Source: Variovorax sp. PBS-H4 (GTDB lineage: Bacteria; Pseudomonadota; Gammaproteobacteria; Burkholderiales; Burkholderiaceae_C). From it: a DNA stretch of 64,000 nucleotides. Position numbers and translations under genes: made by a program. Shown here one piece after another: positions 47,219 through 57,674 of the stretch. Location of the stretch: positions 4,216,001 to 4,280,000 of the forward strand of contig NZ_LR594675.1 of NCBI RefSeq assembly GCF_901827205.1, written 5' to 3'. The notes under the pieces are model-generated. The model worked only from the letters and a program-made list of their open reading frames with translations. It searched no databases and was not told where the DNA came from. The first letter of the stretch is position 1, and the number at the start of each line of letters is the position of its first letter.

Positions 47219-48133
47219 TCAAGCCGGGCCCCGTCCCAGGCGAACGAGCGCGTCGCGCAGCCAGCGCACCGCGTCGTCCGCGTTCGAGCGGGCGTCCCAG
47301 CACACATAAAGGCGATAGGTCGGCAGCTCGAAGGGCAGCGGCAGCGCGTCCAGGAGCTGGGCGTAGCGGCTCGCCACCCGTTGCGGGAAGACCGCGACGG
47401 CATCGGTGCTCGCCAGCAAGTCCGTCATCTGGCTGAAGGTGGTGACGGCCGCCTGCACGTGGCGGGCCAGGCCGCGGCGCGCCAAGGCCTGGTCGATGGT
47501 GTCGTCGAGCACGGAGCGGCTCTGCCCCAACACCACGTGCGGCATGGCGCAAAAGGCTTCGAGGTCCATGCCACCCACGTACCGCGGATGGCCGCGACGC
47601 GCGACGGCGACGTAGGCGTCTTCGTAGAGCAGCTCGGATTCGACCCCGGCGGCCGGCGCCATGCGCGGCAACAGGCCCAGGTCGATGTCGCCCCTGCGCA
47701 GCCTTTCGGGCAACTGGCTGTAGTCGGCAAGCTCCCACGCCAGCCGGATGTGCGAGCCGCAAGCCGCGAGCTCGCGGCACAGGAGAGGCAGCATGCCGCG
47801 GCTGCTGTGGTCGCTGCCCGCGATGCGCAGGATGCGCTCCGACTTCGCGGGGTCGAAGGCGCCGTCCGCGTTCAACAGCCCCTGCAGATCCACCAGCACC
47901 GCCTCCACCCGCGGCGCCAGCGCGAGGGCACGGGGGGTGGGCACCACGCCGTGCGCAGTGCGCGTGAAGAGCGGGTCGTCGAAGGTCTCGCGCAGGCGCT
48001 TGAGGGACGCGCTGACCGCCGGCTGGCTGAGGAAGAGGCGGGAGGCCGCGCGGGACACGCTGCGCTCGCGCAGGAGGGCGTCGAACGTCCGAAGCATCGC
48101 GAGATCGACGCCGCGGATATCAGGGCGGCCCAT
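47219..48133 (-). CDS. LysR-type transcriptional regulator
   Basis: A 304-residue regulator. The winged helix-turn-helix is at residues 10-70 (TFDALLRERSVSRAASRLFLSQPAVSASLKRLRE), followed by a two-lobe effector domain starting near 95. The N-terminus GVDLAMLRTFDALL and the YDALLPF-like C-terminal lobe recall the NodD/NahR/LinR branch for aromatic compounds. It is divergent from a TctC-type binding protein with an LysR-type box in the 81-bp gap, so it likely controls that gene and the Rieske oxygenase. Confidence 0.9.
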   Translation of the reverse strand: MGRPDIRGVDLAMLRTFDALLRERSVSRAASRLFLSQPAVSASLKRLRETFDDPLFTRTAHGVVPTPRALALAPRVEAVLVDLQGLLNADGAFDPAKSERILRIAGSDHSSRGMLPLLCRELAACGSHIRLAWELADYSQLPERLRRGDIDLGLLPRMAPAAGVESELLYEDAYVAVARRGHPRYVGGMDLEAFCAMPHVVLGQSRSVLDDTIDQALARRGLARHVQAAVTTFSQMTDLLASTDAVAVFPQRVASRYAQLLDALPLPFELPTYRLYVCWDARSNADDAVRWLRDALVRLGRGPA

Positions 48134-48141
48134 ATCAGTTA

Positions 48142-48154
48142 TCCAAACGTTCGA
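48142..48154. promoter_or_regulatory. Candidate LysR-type operator (T-N11-A)
   Basis: TCCAAACGTTCGA is a near-perfect 13-bp palindrome of the T-N11-A type. It is flanked by the wider inverted repeat ATCAGTT (48134-48140) and AATTGAT (48154-48160). It lies between the divergent lysR and binding-protein genes. Confidence 0.55.
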
Positions 48155-48155
48155 A

Positions 48156-48184
48156 TTGATCCGGCGGAACGGGGCTCCTATCGT
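48156..48184 (+). promoter_or_regulatory. Candidate sigma-70 promoter of the binding-protein gene
   Basis: TTGATC, a 17-bp spacer and TATCGT. It overlaps the right arm of the presumed LysR operator and lies about 30 bp before the start codon at 48215. Confidence 0.5.
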
Positions 48185-48214
48185 AGGGCACCCCACAAGA
48201 TCAAGGAGACAACG

Positions 48215-49228
48215 ATGTTCGCCTGCACCCGTCCGAGCGGCTTTCGCGCGCACCGGCGCGCCTGTGTCACCGGTCTCGTTGCGCTCGCGATGGCCGCTGC
48301 CGCGCCAATGGCCTCGGCCCAGGCGCAGGCCGCCTTCCCGGCCAAGGTGATCCGCATCGTGCCCTTCGGCACCGCCGGCGGCCCGATCGACGTGATCGCG
48401 CGCGCCTACGCCGAGAAGCTGCAGCAGCGCTGGGGCCAGAGCGTGATCGTGGAGCCCCGGCCTGGCGCGAGCGGAATCCTTGCGGCCGACGCCGTGGCCA
48501 AGGCGCCGCCCGACGGGCACACGGTGTTGTTCACGCTCTCGCTCACCCACATCAACAACGCGATCCTGCAGTCCAGGCTGCCCTACGACCCCGTCAAGGA
48601 CTTCGAACCGATATCGCAGCTGGCCACCGGCGGGCCCATGCTGGTGGCGCGCGCCGACGCACCGTACTCGAACCTGAAGGCGTTCGTCGCGCATGCGAAG
48701 CAGCATCCCGGCCTGACCTACGGCACCTGGGGCAACGGCTCGCAGGCGCACCTGATGGGCGAGCTGCTCAAGCGCCAGAGCGGCATTTCGCTGACGCACG
48801 TCGCCTACAAGGCGGAGGCCGCGGCGCACAACGACATGATCGGCGGCGTGCTCGACTTCGCGTGGGCCAATCCGTCGACGGCGCGCACGCAGTCCCAGGC
48901 CGGCCGCATGAAGGTGCTGGGCATCGCCGGCAGCCGGCGCGTGTCGACCTTGCCGGACGTGCCGACCTTTGCCGAGCAGGGCTTCGCCGGCTTCGACCTC
49001 GACAGCTGGATCGGTGTGTACGCGCCGGCCAAGACACCCTTGCCCATCATCGAGCAATGGACCCAGGCCCTGCGCGAGATCACGCGCATGCCCGACGTGC
49101 AGGCCAGGTTGAGCGGCTTCGGCTTCGAGCCGCTCGGCAACACGCCGGCCGACTTCAAGGCCAGCTACCAGGCGGACTTTCCACGCGTGGCCGAGCTGAT
49201 CAAGGCCGCGGGCGTGACGGCCGAATGA
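48215..49228 (+). CDS. Tripartite tricarboxylate transporter substrate-binding protein (Bug/TctC)
   Basis: A 337-residue periplasmic binding protein. The signal peptide ends near MASAQAQA. The mature part has the Bug family pattern: FPAKVIRIVPFGTAGGPIDVIARAY at the start and QPGASGILAADAVAKAPPDGHTVL soon after. Such proteins bind carboxylates; many in this family are orphans without TctA/TctB, as here. The start at 48215 follows AAGGAG. It lies directly before a Rieske oxygenase, so its ligand could be an aromatic acid. Confidence 0.92.
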   Translation: MFACTRPSGFRAHRRACVTGLVALAMAAAAPMASAQAQAAFPAKVIRIVPFGTAGGPIDVIARAYAEKLQQRWGQSVIVEPRPGASGILAADAVAKAPPDGHTVLFTLSLTHINNAILQSRLPYDPVKDFEPISQLATGGPMLVARADAPYSNLKAFVAHAKQHPGLTYGTWGNGSQAHLMGELLKRQSGISLTHVAYKAEAAAHNDMIGGVLDFAWANPSTARTQSQAGRMKVLGIAGSRRVSTLPDVPTFAEQGFAGFDLDSWIGVYAPAKTPLPIIEQWTQALREITRMPDVQARLSGFGFEPLGNTPADFKASYQADFPRVAELIKAAGVTAE

Positions 49229-49245
49229 AAACGCAAGGAGCCTCG

Positions 49246-50435
49246 ATGAATTCCACGACCGCCGGGAAGGTGATCCGCATCGCCGTCGACACGGGCACTG
49301 CCTACGGCCGCGAGCCGGGTACCCACAACCCGACGCTGACCGAAGTCGGCCCCGGCACGCCGATGGGCGAACTGCTGCGCCGCTACTGGCACCCGATCGG
49401 ACTGGCCGCCGACGCCGGCGACACCCCGCGCAAGCTGCGGGTGCTGGGCGAGGACCTGATCCTGTTTCGCGACAAGAGCGGCCGGCCCGGGCTGGTCCAT
49501 CCCCATTGCGCGCACCGCGGCAGCTCGCTGTACTACGGGCGCGTGGAAGAGCGCGGCATCCGCTGCTGCTACCACGGCTGGCTGTTCGACGTGCAGGGCC
49601 ATTGCCTGGAGCAGCCCTGCGAGCCCGGGCTGGGGCGCACCCGCGAGCGCATCCGCCAGCCCTGGTACCCGGTGCAGGAGCGCTACGGACTGATCTGGGC
49701 CTACACGGGACCGCCGGAGAAGAAACCCGTGCTGCCGCGCTACGAGGCGCTCGAAGACCTGGACGCCGGCGAGCTTCTCGAAGCCAACGACGCCAGCATC
49801 GGCGGCGGCGGGCCGCAGGTCATTCCCTGCAACTGGCTGCAGCATTACGAGAACCTGGTCGATCCCTTCCACGTGGTGGTTCTGCACGCGAGCTTCAGCG
49901 GCACCCAGTTCGTCGAGCAGATGGCGCAGATGCCGGAGGTCAGCTGGGACACGGTGGCGCTGGGCGTGCGCACGACCTCCGTGCGGCAGTTGCCCGACGG
50001 CAAGGTGTTCCGGCGCATCAGCCAGGCCGCCATTCCGACGCTGCGCGTGATTCCGAGCCCGCGCGTCGGCCGTTACGGGCGCGTCGAGTCGCTGGGCTGG
50101 ATCCTGCCGATCGACAACCACAGCTTCCGCATCTTCGTGGTGGGCCGCGTCCGCGAGCGCGGCGAGCTCTCGCGCATGCGCTCGCGCATGAACGGCAAGC
50201 TGTGGGAAGAGCTCACCGAAGAAGAGCACCAGCGCATGCCCGGCGACTACGAGGCGATGGTGAGCCAGGGTGCCATCGCGCGGCATTCGGAGGAGCACCT
50301 GGCGACCTCCGACCGCGGTATCGTGATGCTGCGCCGCTACCTGAAGGCACAACTGGAGCGCCTGGAAGCCGGCGAGGACCCGGCCGGCGTGAGCTTCGAT
50401 GAAGACGAGCCCCCGGTGGTGTTCGACGCGGGCAA

Positions 50436-50454
<19 letters not shown>
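49246..50454 (+). CDS. Rieske non-haem iron oxygenase, alpha subunit
   Basis: A 402-residue oxygenase of the phthalate-dioxygenase type. The Rieske cluster ligands are Cys88-x-His90 and Cys107-x2-His110. The mononuclear iron site has His209 and His214 in DPFHVVVLH, with Asp206 bridging. It should hydroxylate or demethylate an aromatic acid. No reductase or ferredoxin gene is nearby. The ATG at 49246 has AAGGAG 5 bp upstream and is preferred over the coupled ATG at 49225. Its 3' end overlaps convergent norR by 19 bp. Confidence 0.9.
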
Positions 50455-52067
<1,613 letters not shown>

Positions 52068-52083
52068 CAAGACTCCATTCGAA

Positions 52084-52144
52084 GTCAACTTGACACCAGT
52101 TTATCCGTGTCGCTTTGACCTCTTGCCCGCCAAGTCCTTGATAT
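52084..52144 (+). promoter_or_regulatory. Three NorR-binding sites upstream of hmp
   Basis: GT-N7-AC boxes: GTCAACTTGAC at 52084-52094 and GTCGCTTTGAC at 52109-52119. A third, imperfect one (GTCCTTGATAT) is at 52134-52144. Starts are exactly 25 bp apart. In E. coli three such sites serve as an enhancer for the NorR hexamer. Confidence 0.75.
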
Positions 52145-52160
52145 GCAGGAGGCAAAGGGC

Positions 52161-52176
52161 TGGAACGCTCCTTGCG
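52161..52176 (+). promoter_or_regulatory. Sigma-54 promoter of hmp
   Basis: TGGAACG-N4-TTGCG matches the sigma-54 consensus TGGCACG-N4-TTGCW. The GG at 52162-52163 and GC at 52174-52175 are 10 bp apart as required. It lies between the NorR boxes and the hmp start at 52215. Confidence 0.85.
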
Positions 52177-52214
52177 GAGTGGACGGCAACGCAACTCCAC
52201 TCTCAAGGACCCTC

Positions 52215-53399
52215 ATGCTGACAGCGAAACAGAAGTCGATCGTCTCCGCCACCGTCCCCCTGCTCGAAACCGGCGGCGAGGCGCTGACCACGCATTTCTA
52301 CAGCATCTTGCTGACCGAGCACCCGCAGGTGCGTCCCCTCTTCAACCAGGCCCACCAGGCTTCCGGCGATCAGCCCCGCGCCCTGGCCAACGGCGTACTG
52401 ATGTACGCCAAGCACATCGACCGGCTCGAGGCGCTGGGCCCGTTGGCACAGCAGATCGTCAACAAGCACGTGGCGCTGCAGGTGCAGCCGGAGCACTACC
52501 CCATCGTCGGGGCATGCCTGCTGCGTGCCATTCGCGAGGTGCTCGGACCGGACATCGCCACCGACGAGGTGATCGCAGCCTGGGCTGCCGCCTACGGCGA
52601 GCTCGCGGACCTGCTCATCGGCGCAGAGGGGTCGGTCTACGACAGCAATGCGAAGGCGCTCGGCGGCTGGCGCGGTGGCCGCGCTTTCAAGGTCGTGCGC
52701 AAGGAAGCCGAGAGTGACGAGATCGTCTCTTTCTACTTCGCCCCCGTGGACCAGCAGCCCGTGATGGACTTCCAGCCGGGCCAGTACATCGGCATCCGCC
52801 TGAACGTCGGCGACGATGACATCCGGCGCAACTACTCGCTGTCCGCAGCGCCGAACGGCAGCACCTATCGGATCAGCGTCAAGCGCGAAGAAGGTGGCGT
52901 CGCCTCCTGCCATCTGCATGACCACGTGCACGAAGGCAGCGAAGTGGAACTGTTCGCCCCCTCTGGCGCGTTCACGCTCCAGGCTGGCGACCGGCCGCTG
53001 GTGTTGATCAGCGGAGGCGTGGGCATCACGCCGACGCTTGCAATGCTCGATGCAGCGCTGAAGACTTCGCGCGTTGTGCACTTCATCCACTGTGCGCGCA
53101 ACCGTGGCGTCCACGCCTTTCGCCACACCATCGAGGCCTTGGCAGAGAAGCACTCGCAGCTCAAGCGCTTCTATTGCTACGACGAGGCGAACCAAGGTAG
53201 CGAACCGCCGCATGCAGTCGGCCGCCTGGATCTTCCGACGCTCTCTCAGTGGCTGCCTGCCGGAACCGCGGATGTCGATGCCTACCTGCTCGGCCCGAAG
53301 CCGTTCATGAAGCAGGTCAAGGCAGCGCTGCGCACCCTGGGTGTGCCGGACGCACAGGTGCGGTATGAATTCTTCGGCCCGGCCTCGGCGCTGGAGTAG
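52215..53399 (+). CDS. hmp: Flavohaemoglobin, nitric oxide dioxygenase
   Basis: A 394-residue protein that oxidises NO to nitrate with O2 and NAD(P)H. The globin domain carries Tyr29, proximal His85 in NKHVAL and haem-pocket residues. The FAD domain has RNYSLS near residue 206 and the NAD domain GGVGITPTL near 273. The start follows AAGGACCCTC. Regulation by NorR and sigma-54 is strongly indicated by the upstream boxes and promoter. Confidence 0.96.
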   Translation: MLTAKQKSIVSATVPLLETGGEALTTHFYSILLTEHPQVRPLFNQAHQASGDQPRALANGVLMYAKHIDRLEALGPLAQQIVNKHVALQVQPEHYPIVGACLLRAIREVLGPDIATDEVIAAWAAAYGELADLLIGAEGSVYDSNAKALGGWRGGRAFKVVRKEAESDEIVSFYFAPVDQQPVMDFQPGQYIGIRLNVGDDDIRRNYSLSAAPNGSTYRISVKREEGGVASCHLHDHVHEGSEVELFAPSGAFTLQAGDRPLVLISGGVGITPTLAMLDAALKTSRVVHFIHCARNRGVHAFRHTIEALAEKHSQLKRFYCYDEANQGSEPPHAVGRLDLPTLSQWLPAGTADVDAYLLGPKPFMKQVKAALRTLGVPDAQVRYEFFGPASALE

Positions 53400-53424
53400 A
53401 GCCACGGCATAGGACTGTCCTGGG

Positions 53425-54183
53425 TCATTCGTGCGAAGCGACCCAGTCCCAGACGCGCCCGGGCCCCTCGACCATCACGTTGTGCCCATGCGGGCCGAGC
53501 TCGGAGGCAGCCGGATCGAGCGCGCGGGTCTGCTCCATCGTCACCAGTGCGTCGTCGCCCCCGCGGCCGAGGTGGACCGGGCAGCGAGCCAGCGCCACCA
53601 GGTCAGCCACCGGCGGCTTGCCAATGCCATGGGCGCGCGGATCCATCGCGAGGCACCATCCGTCCGTCTCGCGCCGGATGCCGCGGGCCACGACGGGTGC
53701 CGCTGCGCCGGCAATTCCGGCCAGGCCCGAGACTTTCAGGTACCGGTCCCATGCCTCTTCTTCCGTGGCGAAGCGCTTGGCAGGCTGGGAGGCCAGCGTC
53801 GCCATGCGCCGGAGCTCATCGTCGCTCCACGCGAGCTTGATGCCCGCGCCGAAGACCCGATGCGGCGCCACGCCGAACCAGCCGGTGGCCAAGGCCAGGG
53901 AGATCACGCCGCCTAGCGAATGCCCCAGGACCACGAGCCGGCCCGCGGGCTCGACGTGCGGCAGCACGGCACGCGCCACGGATGCGGCGTACTGCCCGAT
54001 CGCATAAGAATCCTGGCGATCGGATCGACCATGGCCCGGCAGGTCCATGACAACCCAGCGGCCGGCCCAGCGGGCGCCAGCCATTGCGCACATGGGCGAC
54101 CACACGGCCCCCGTCGCGCCCATTCCGTGCAGCATGAGGAGCAGGTCCGGGCCTTCGCCACCTTGTTCCATTTCCATGTCCAC
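53425..54183 (-). CDS. Alpha/beta hydrolase
   Basis: A 252-residue alpha/beta-hydrolase-fold enzyme. The nucleophile Ser89 is in GHSLGG, the oxyanion HGMG near residue 19, an acid in GRGGDDALV and the base His in GPHGHNVMVEGP. Substrate is unknown; the fold includes esterases, dehalogenases and C-C hydrolases. Alternative ATG starts occur at 54183 and 54177. It lies 25 bp from convergent hmp and 68 bp downstream of the motor-like operon. Confidence 0.85.
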   Translation of the reverse strand: MDMEMEQGGEGPDLLLMLHGMGATGAVWSPMCAMAGARWAGRWVVMDLPGHGRSDRQDSYAIGQYAASVARAVLPHVEPAGRLVVLGHSLGGVISLALATGWFGVAPHRVFGAGIKLAWSDDELRRMATLASQPAKRFATEEEAWDRYLKVSGLAGIAGAAAPVVARGIRRETDGWCLAMDPRAHGIGKPPVADLVALARCPVHLGRGGDDALVTMEQTRALDPAASELGPHGHNVMVEGPGRVWDWVASHE

Positions 54184-54251
54184 CGCCTTCGTCGCGTCGT
54201 CGATGGCGCGAGATTACCCGAGCTGTCAGCCAGGGCAGTGCCTTCGGAAAC

Positions 54252-54944
54252 TTACCGGGCCTTGGCGCGCGCGCTCTTCTTGCGGCCTTCCGCGCGCGGC
54301 GCTTCTGCGACCGGGGCGGCACTGCCGACGTTCGCCCGGTCGAGCCACAGCAGCGCGTCGACGTGCGACATGAAGCGATGGAGGTATTCCGGCGACAGCT
54401 CGCGCATCAGCGTGAGCGCGCGATGCACGAGCTGGTGCGAATTGAGCGGGCCGGCGTTCTCCGGCACCGCGGCCAGCGACTGCGTGAGCCGCCGGTCGGC
54501 GCTGAGCCGGGACCAGGTGCTCCTGAAGTAGCCGAGCGCCTTCAACTCCCGAGGTGCGCCAGGCACATCCGCCACTGCCACGCCGGCCGACAGGGCGCCT
54601 GCCTCCGACGCCGCGTGCTGGGCGATGTGGTCGAGGAGGCCCTGGAGCGGACCCGCCCCGGGCGCATCGCCCCGCTTCGACTCGTCCTCACGGACCTTCG
54701 CGTTCCGCGTCTTCTCGAGATCCTCGTCAAAGGCCGCGAGCAAGTGTTGCAGCCTGTCGTCCAGGAGGCGCCGCGCTTCGCCATGGTGGGCGGCCGCGCG
54801 CCGTGCCAGAGCCTCGATGAATCGGAAGCGCACAGGATCGAGGCGATCGTCGCCGCGCTCGCGCCGGGCCTCGAGGGTGGCGCCGGGCACCCAGGCCGAA
54901 CCCTGCGGCGCCGCGCCGCTTGCCGACGTTTCGCTGCTAGTCAC
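54252..54944 (-). CDS. DUF2894-like protein of the motor operon
   Basis: A 230-residue soluble protein, helical in the middle. DPVRFRFIEALARRAAAHHGEARRLLDDRLQHLLAAFDEDLEK near residues 36-78 looks like the conserved core, and the C-terminus is very basic (EGRKKSARAKAR). I assign it to DUF2894 from memory. The start is a GTG at 54944 that overlaps the stop of the OmpA-like gene by 8 bp. It is the last of four coupled genes and may be a cytoplasmic partner of the motor. Confidence 0.75.
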   Translation of the reverse strand: MTSSETSASGAAPQGSAWVPGATLEARRERGDDRLDPVRFRFIEALARRAAAHHGEARRLLDDRLQHLLAAFDEDLEKTRNAKVREDESKRGDAPGAGPLQGLLDHIAQHAASEAGALSAGVAVADVPGAPRELKALGYFRSTWSRLSADRRLTQSLAAVPENAGPLNSHQLVHRALTLMRELSPEYLHRFMSHVDALLWLDRANVGSAAPVAEAPRAEGRKKSARAKAR

Positions 54945-55587
54945 GGGACTTCAAGCTTGCACCGGGCTGCCGCGGCGTGGGCGCCATCTCGACGCGCCGG
55001 TTCCTGGAGCGCCCTTCGGCATCGGCGTTCGACGCCACGGCCTGCTCCGATCCGAAGGCCGCGGCAAAGACCGAGGGCGAGGGAATGCCCTCCTCGATCA
55101 GCGCGCGGGTCACGGTCAGGGCCCGCTGGGCGGAGAGCTCCCAGTTGTCGGCGAAACGGCGATTGCCGTCGCGCAGTTGCCGGTCGTCCGTGAATCCGCT
55201 CACCATCAGCACTTCATCGCGCGCCTGCAGATAGGTGGCCAGAGGCGCGCTGAGGCTCCTCAGCAGTTGCCGGCCCTCGGGCTGCAGTTCCGCGGAGCTC
55301 GACGCGAACAGCACGCTGCCGCTGATGCCGATGCGCCCGTTGCTGAGCGTCACCCGGCCCGCTGCCAGCGGCACCGCCAGCGCTTTCTCGAGCGCTTGCA
55401 GGCGCTGTGCCTGCGCCTCGCGCTTCTTGATCTCGGCCTGCAGCTGGGTCGAGAGTTCGAGCTGCATGCCGATGGCAAACACGAGGATCAGCACGAAGGC
55501 GCCCAGCAGCGCCGACATCAGGTCGCCGAAGACCGCCCAGACCGGCACGCTGGGCTCCAGGCCGGCGTCGAGCTCGTCGTGCATCAC
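54937..55587 (-). CDS. MotB/OmpA-like protein with stator-type membrane helix
   Basis: A 216-residue protein. A cytoplasmic N-terminus of about 15 residues leads to one membrane helix (about 17-40) that contains Asp22 in FGDLMSALLGAF, matching the ion-carrying Asp of MotB (ADFMTAMM) and ZorB. A short coiled coil (45-72) and an OmpA peptidoglycan-binding domain follow (about 85-202, with SGFTDDRQ and NRRVEM). It overlaps both neighbours (4 and 8 bp). It is the best MotB analogue of the operon. Confidence 0.85.
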   Translation of the reverse strand: MMHDELDAGLEPSVPVWAVFGDLMSALLGAFVLILVFAIGMQLELSTQLQAEIKKREAQAQRLQALEKALAVPLAAGRVTLSNGRIGISGSVLFASSSAELQPEGRQLLRSLSAPLATYLQARDEVLMVSGFTDDRQLRDGNRRFADNWELSAQRALTVTRALIEEGIPSPSVFAAAFGSEQAVASNADAEGRSRNRRVEMAPTPRQPGASLKSRD

Positions 55588-57674
55588 GCTTCGCTGCCCG
55601 CGGGTGCCCGGCTGGCGGCGAGCTGCTGCAGGTCCTCGACGATCTGCTTCTGCGACATGATGCTCAGGTCGATGACCTCCCTCGCCTGCGCCACGTAGTA
55701 GGCCAACTGCTCGTCGCTGCGCGCGATGGACTTGCCCAGCGTGCCTTCGATGCGGTGCAAGTGGGCCACCAGCTTGTCGTTCGACTGGCTGAAGAGCTGC
55801 ACGGCCTGGCCGAAGGCCTCGCCCAGGCTCGCCACTTCAACGGCGCTGCCGGTGAGCTGGGCCGCGACTTCGGCCATCTTCCCGGCCTCTGCATCGACCT
55901 GCTCGGTGAAACGGGTGCCGACCCGGTCGAGCAGATCGGCCGACGCGGCGACCAGCGAATCGATGGCCGAACGCTGCTCGGCGGACGCCTGGTTCACCGC
56001 ATCGAGCAGGGTCCCCAGCGTTTCCAGGATGCGGCTGCGTTCCTCCAGCATTTCGTTGTCGCGCGCCATGCCGTCGGTGAGCTTCTGGCGCAGCTCGCCG
56101 ATGACCTCGGCCGCGGCGCGCGGGGCTTCAGAGGCGGCTTGCACGAGCTGCGTGATCTCCGCGATCGTGCGGCTCGCCTGTGCTTCGGTCCGATCGGAGA
56201 GGTCGCGGGCGGTCTCGGCCAGCGTCGTGCAGATCGCCTGCTGCTGGCCCTCGGCGCGGGCCCCTGCCTGCTGCCATTCCTGCTGGAGCGACACGGCGAT
56301 GGCCCGCAGCGCATCCGTCCAGGCTGCCAGGCGTTGCTCGTCGCGCGAGGCCACTTCCGCCTGCAGCGCCACATGCGCGTCGTCCACGGTGCGCAGCAGC
56401 GAAGCCGCGTGTTGCTCGAAGGTCGCCGCGGCGGCCGTCAAGGCCTCTTGCGTGTCGCCTGACAGCCGCTGGCTGGCGCGCTCTTGCTGCGCGAGCGCAT
56501 CGCGCCAGCTCTCCGACAGGGTGCCGACGGTGGTCTCGAGGCGGGCAGACACGCCCTCCACCAGGGACGCCGAACGCTGTTCAAACGTCTGCGCGAACTG
56601 GTCGAAGGTACCGCGCAGATCCTGCGACAGTGCCTCGCTGCCGCGGCGGTGGCCGGCAAGCGCGTCCTGCCAGAGCTCGGCCATCGTGGTGGTGGTGGTT
56701 TCCAGCCGGGTCGACAGGCCGTCCAGCTGCCGCTGCACGCTGTGCTCGATGGTGCCGTGCAGCGCAGCCGCCTCGCGCGCAATTCCGGCCATGGCCGCTT
56801 CGACGACCGGCTGGAAAGTGGCTCCGGCCACGCGCGCGCTTTCGGTGAGGCTTTCGTTCAGCGACCGGCCGACGGACGAAGCGAGTTCGGTGTATGCGGC
56901 CTCGGCCTTGCCGTGAAAGCTGTCCTGGCTGGAGATCAGGCGTTCGCTCAACGCATGGCTCTGCCGCTCCATCAGGGTCATCATGGCCTGCAGCCGGTCG
57001 ACCAGTTCCGGCATCCCGTGGACCTGTTGCTGCAGCAGCTTGAAGGACTCCTCGCGTTGATGCGCGCGCGACCAGGGGCGCAACGCGGTGGCGATCCGGG
57101 TGTCGAGCAGCTGCCCGGCCTGCAGGCGCTCGCGCCGGCACAAGGCGGAGGCAAGGCCCAGCATCGCCGACGCGGCCACGCCCGCGACCGATGTGCCGAA
57201 GGCCAGCCCCAGGCCCTTGACCGGCGCGGACAACGAGGCGCGAATGGCCTGCAGGTCCGTTGCGCCTTCCAGCGCGGCGCCGGTGCCGTTCAGCGTGACG
57301 ACCATCCCCAGGAAGGTGCCCAGCATGCCCAGCAGCACCAGCAGACCGGCGAGGTAGGGCGTAAGCGCCGGACCGGGAAGGCCGACACGCTCGCCCTCGA
57401 TGCGCAGGCGCACCGCGTTGCGCAAGGACGGATGCAACTGTTCGAGCCATTGGCCCAGGCTCGGAGGCGCGTCGGGCAAGTCCGCCACGGCGCGTTCCAG
57501 AGTCGACGTCGCCTGCTGGAAGCGGTGCAGCTCCAGCGCGCCCATCAGGTAGAAAGCGCCGACCAGCACGGTGATCGCCAGCGCCAGCGGACTCGTGCCG
57601 ATGTACCCGGCGCCGACCCAGCACACGGCGGCCAGTCCCACGAAGAAAACGAAGTAGTGAAGTGATCTGTTCAT
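55584..57674 (-). CDS. DUF802 protein: MotA/TolQ-like membrane domain with long coiled-coil tail
   Basis: A 696-residue protein. Hydrophobic segments lie near residues 7-24, 28-47, 106-128 and 152-178. The last two read LLGMLGTFLGM and GLGLAFGTSVAGVAASAM, a close match to the pore helices of MotA, TolQ, ExbB and ZorA. From about 180 to 696 it is nearly all Ala/Glu/Gln-rich coiled coil, with two 55-residue repeats at 319-373 and 374-428 (RLETT...DAL...FEQ). The tail is inferred to be cytoplasmic. It overlaps both neighbours by 4 bp. Confidence 0.85.
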   Translation of the reverse strand: MNRSLHYFVFFVGLAAVCWVGAGYIGTSPLALAITVLVGAFYLMGALELHRFQQATSTLERAVADLPDAPPSLGQWLEQLHPSLRNAVRLRIEGERVGLPGPALTPYLAGLLVLLGMLGTFLGMVVTLNGTGAALEGATDLQAIRASLSAPVKGLGLAFGTSVAGVAASAMLGLASALCRRERLQAGQLLDTRIATALRPWSRAHQREESFKLLQQQVHGMPELVDRLQAMMTLMERQSHALSERLISSQDSFHGKAEAAYTELASSVGRSLNESLTESARVAGATFQPVVEAAMAGIAREAAALHGTIEHSVQRQLDGLSTRLETTTTTMAELWQDALAGHRRGSEALSQDLRGTFDQFAQTFEQRSASLVEGVSARLETTVGTLSESWRDALAQQERASQRLSGDTQEALTAAAATFEQHAASLLRTVDDAHVALQAEVASRDEQRLAAWTDALRAIAVSLQQEWQQAGARAEGQQQAICTTLAETARDLSDRTEAQASRTIAEITQLVQAASEAPRAAAEVIGELRQKLTDGMARDNEMLEERSRILETLGTLLDAVNQASAEQRSAIDSLVAASADLLDRVGTRFTEQVDAEAGKMAEVAAQLTGSAVEVASLGEAFGQAVQLFSQSNDKLVAHLHRIEGTLGKSIARSDEQLAYYVAQAREVIDLSIMSQKQIVEDLQQLAASRAPAGSEA

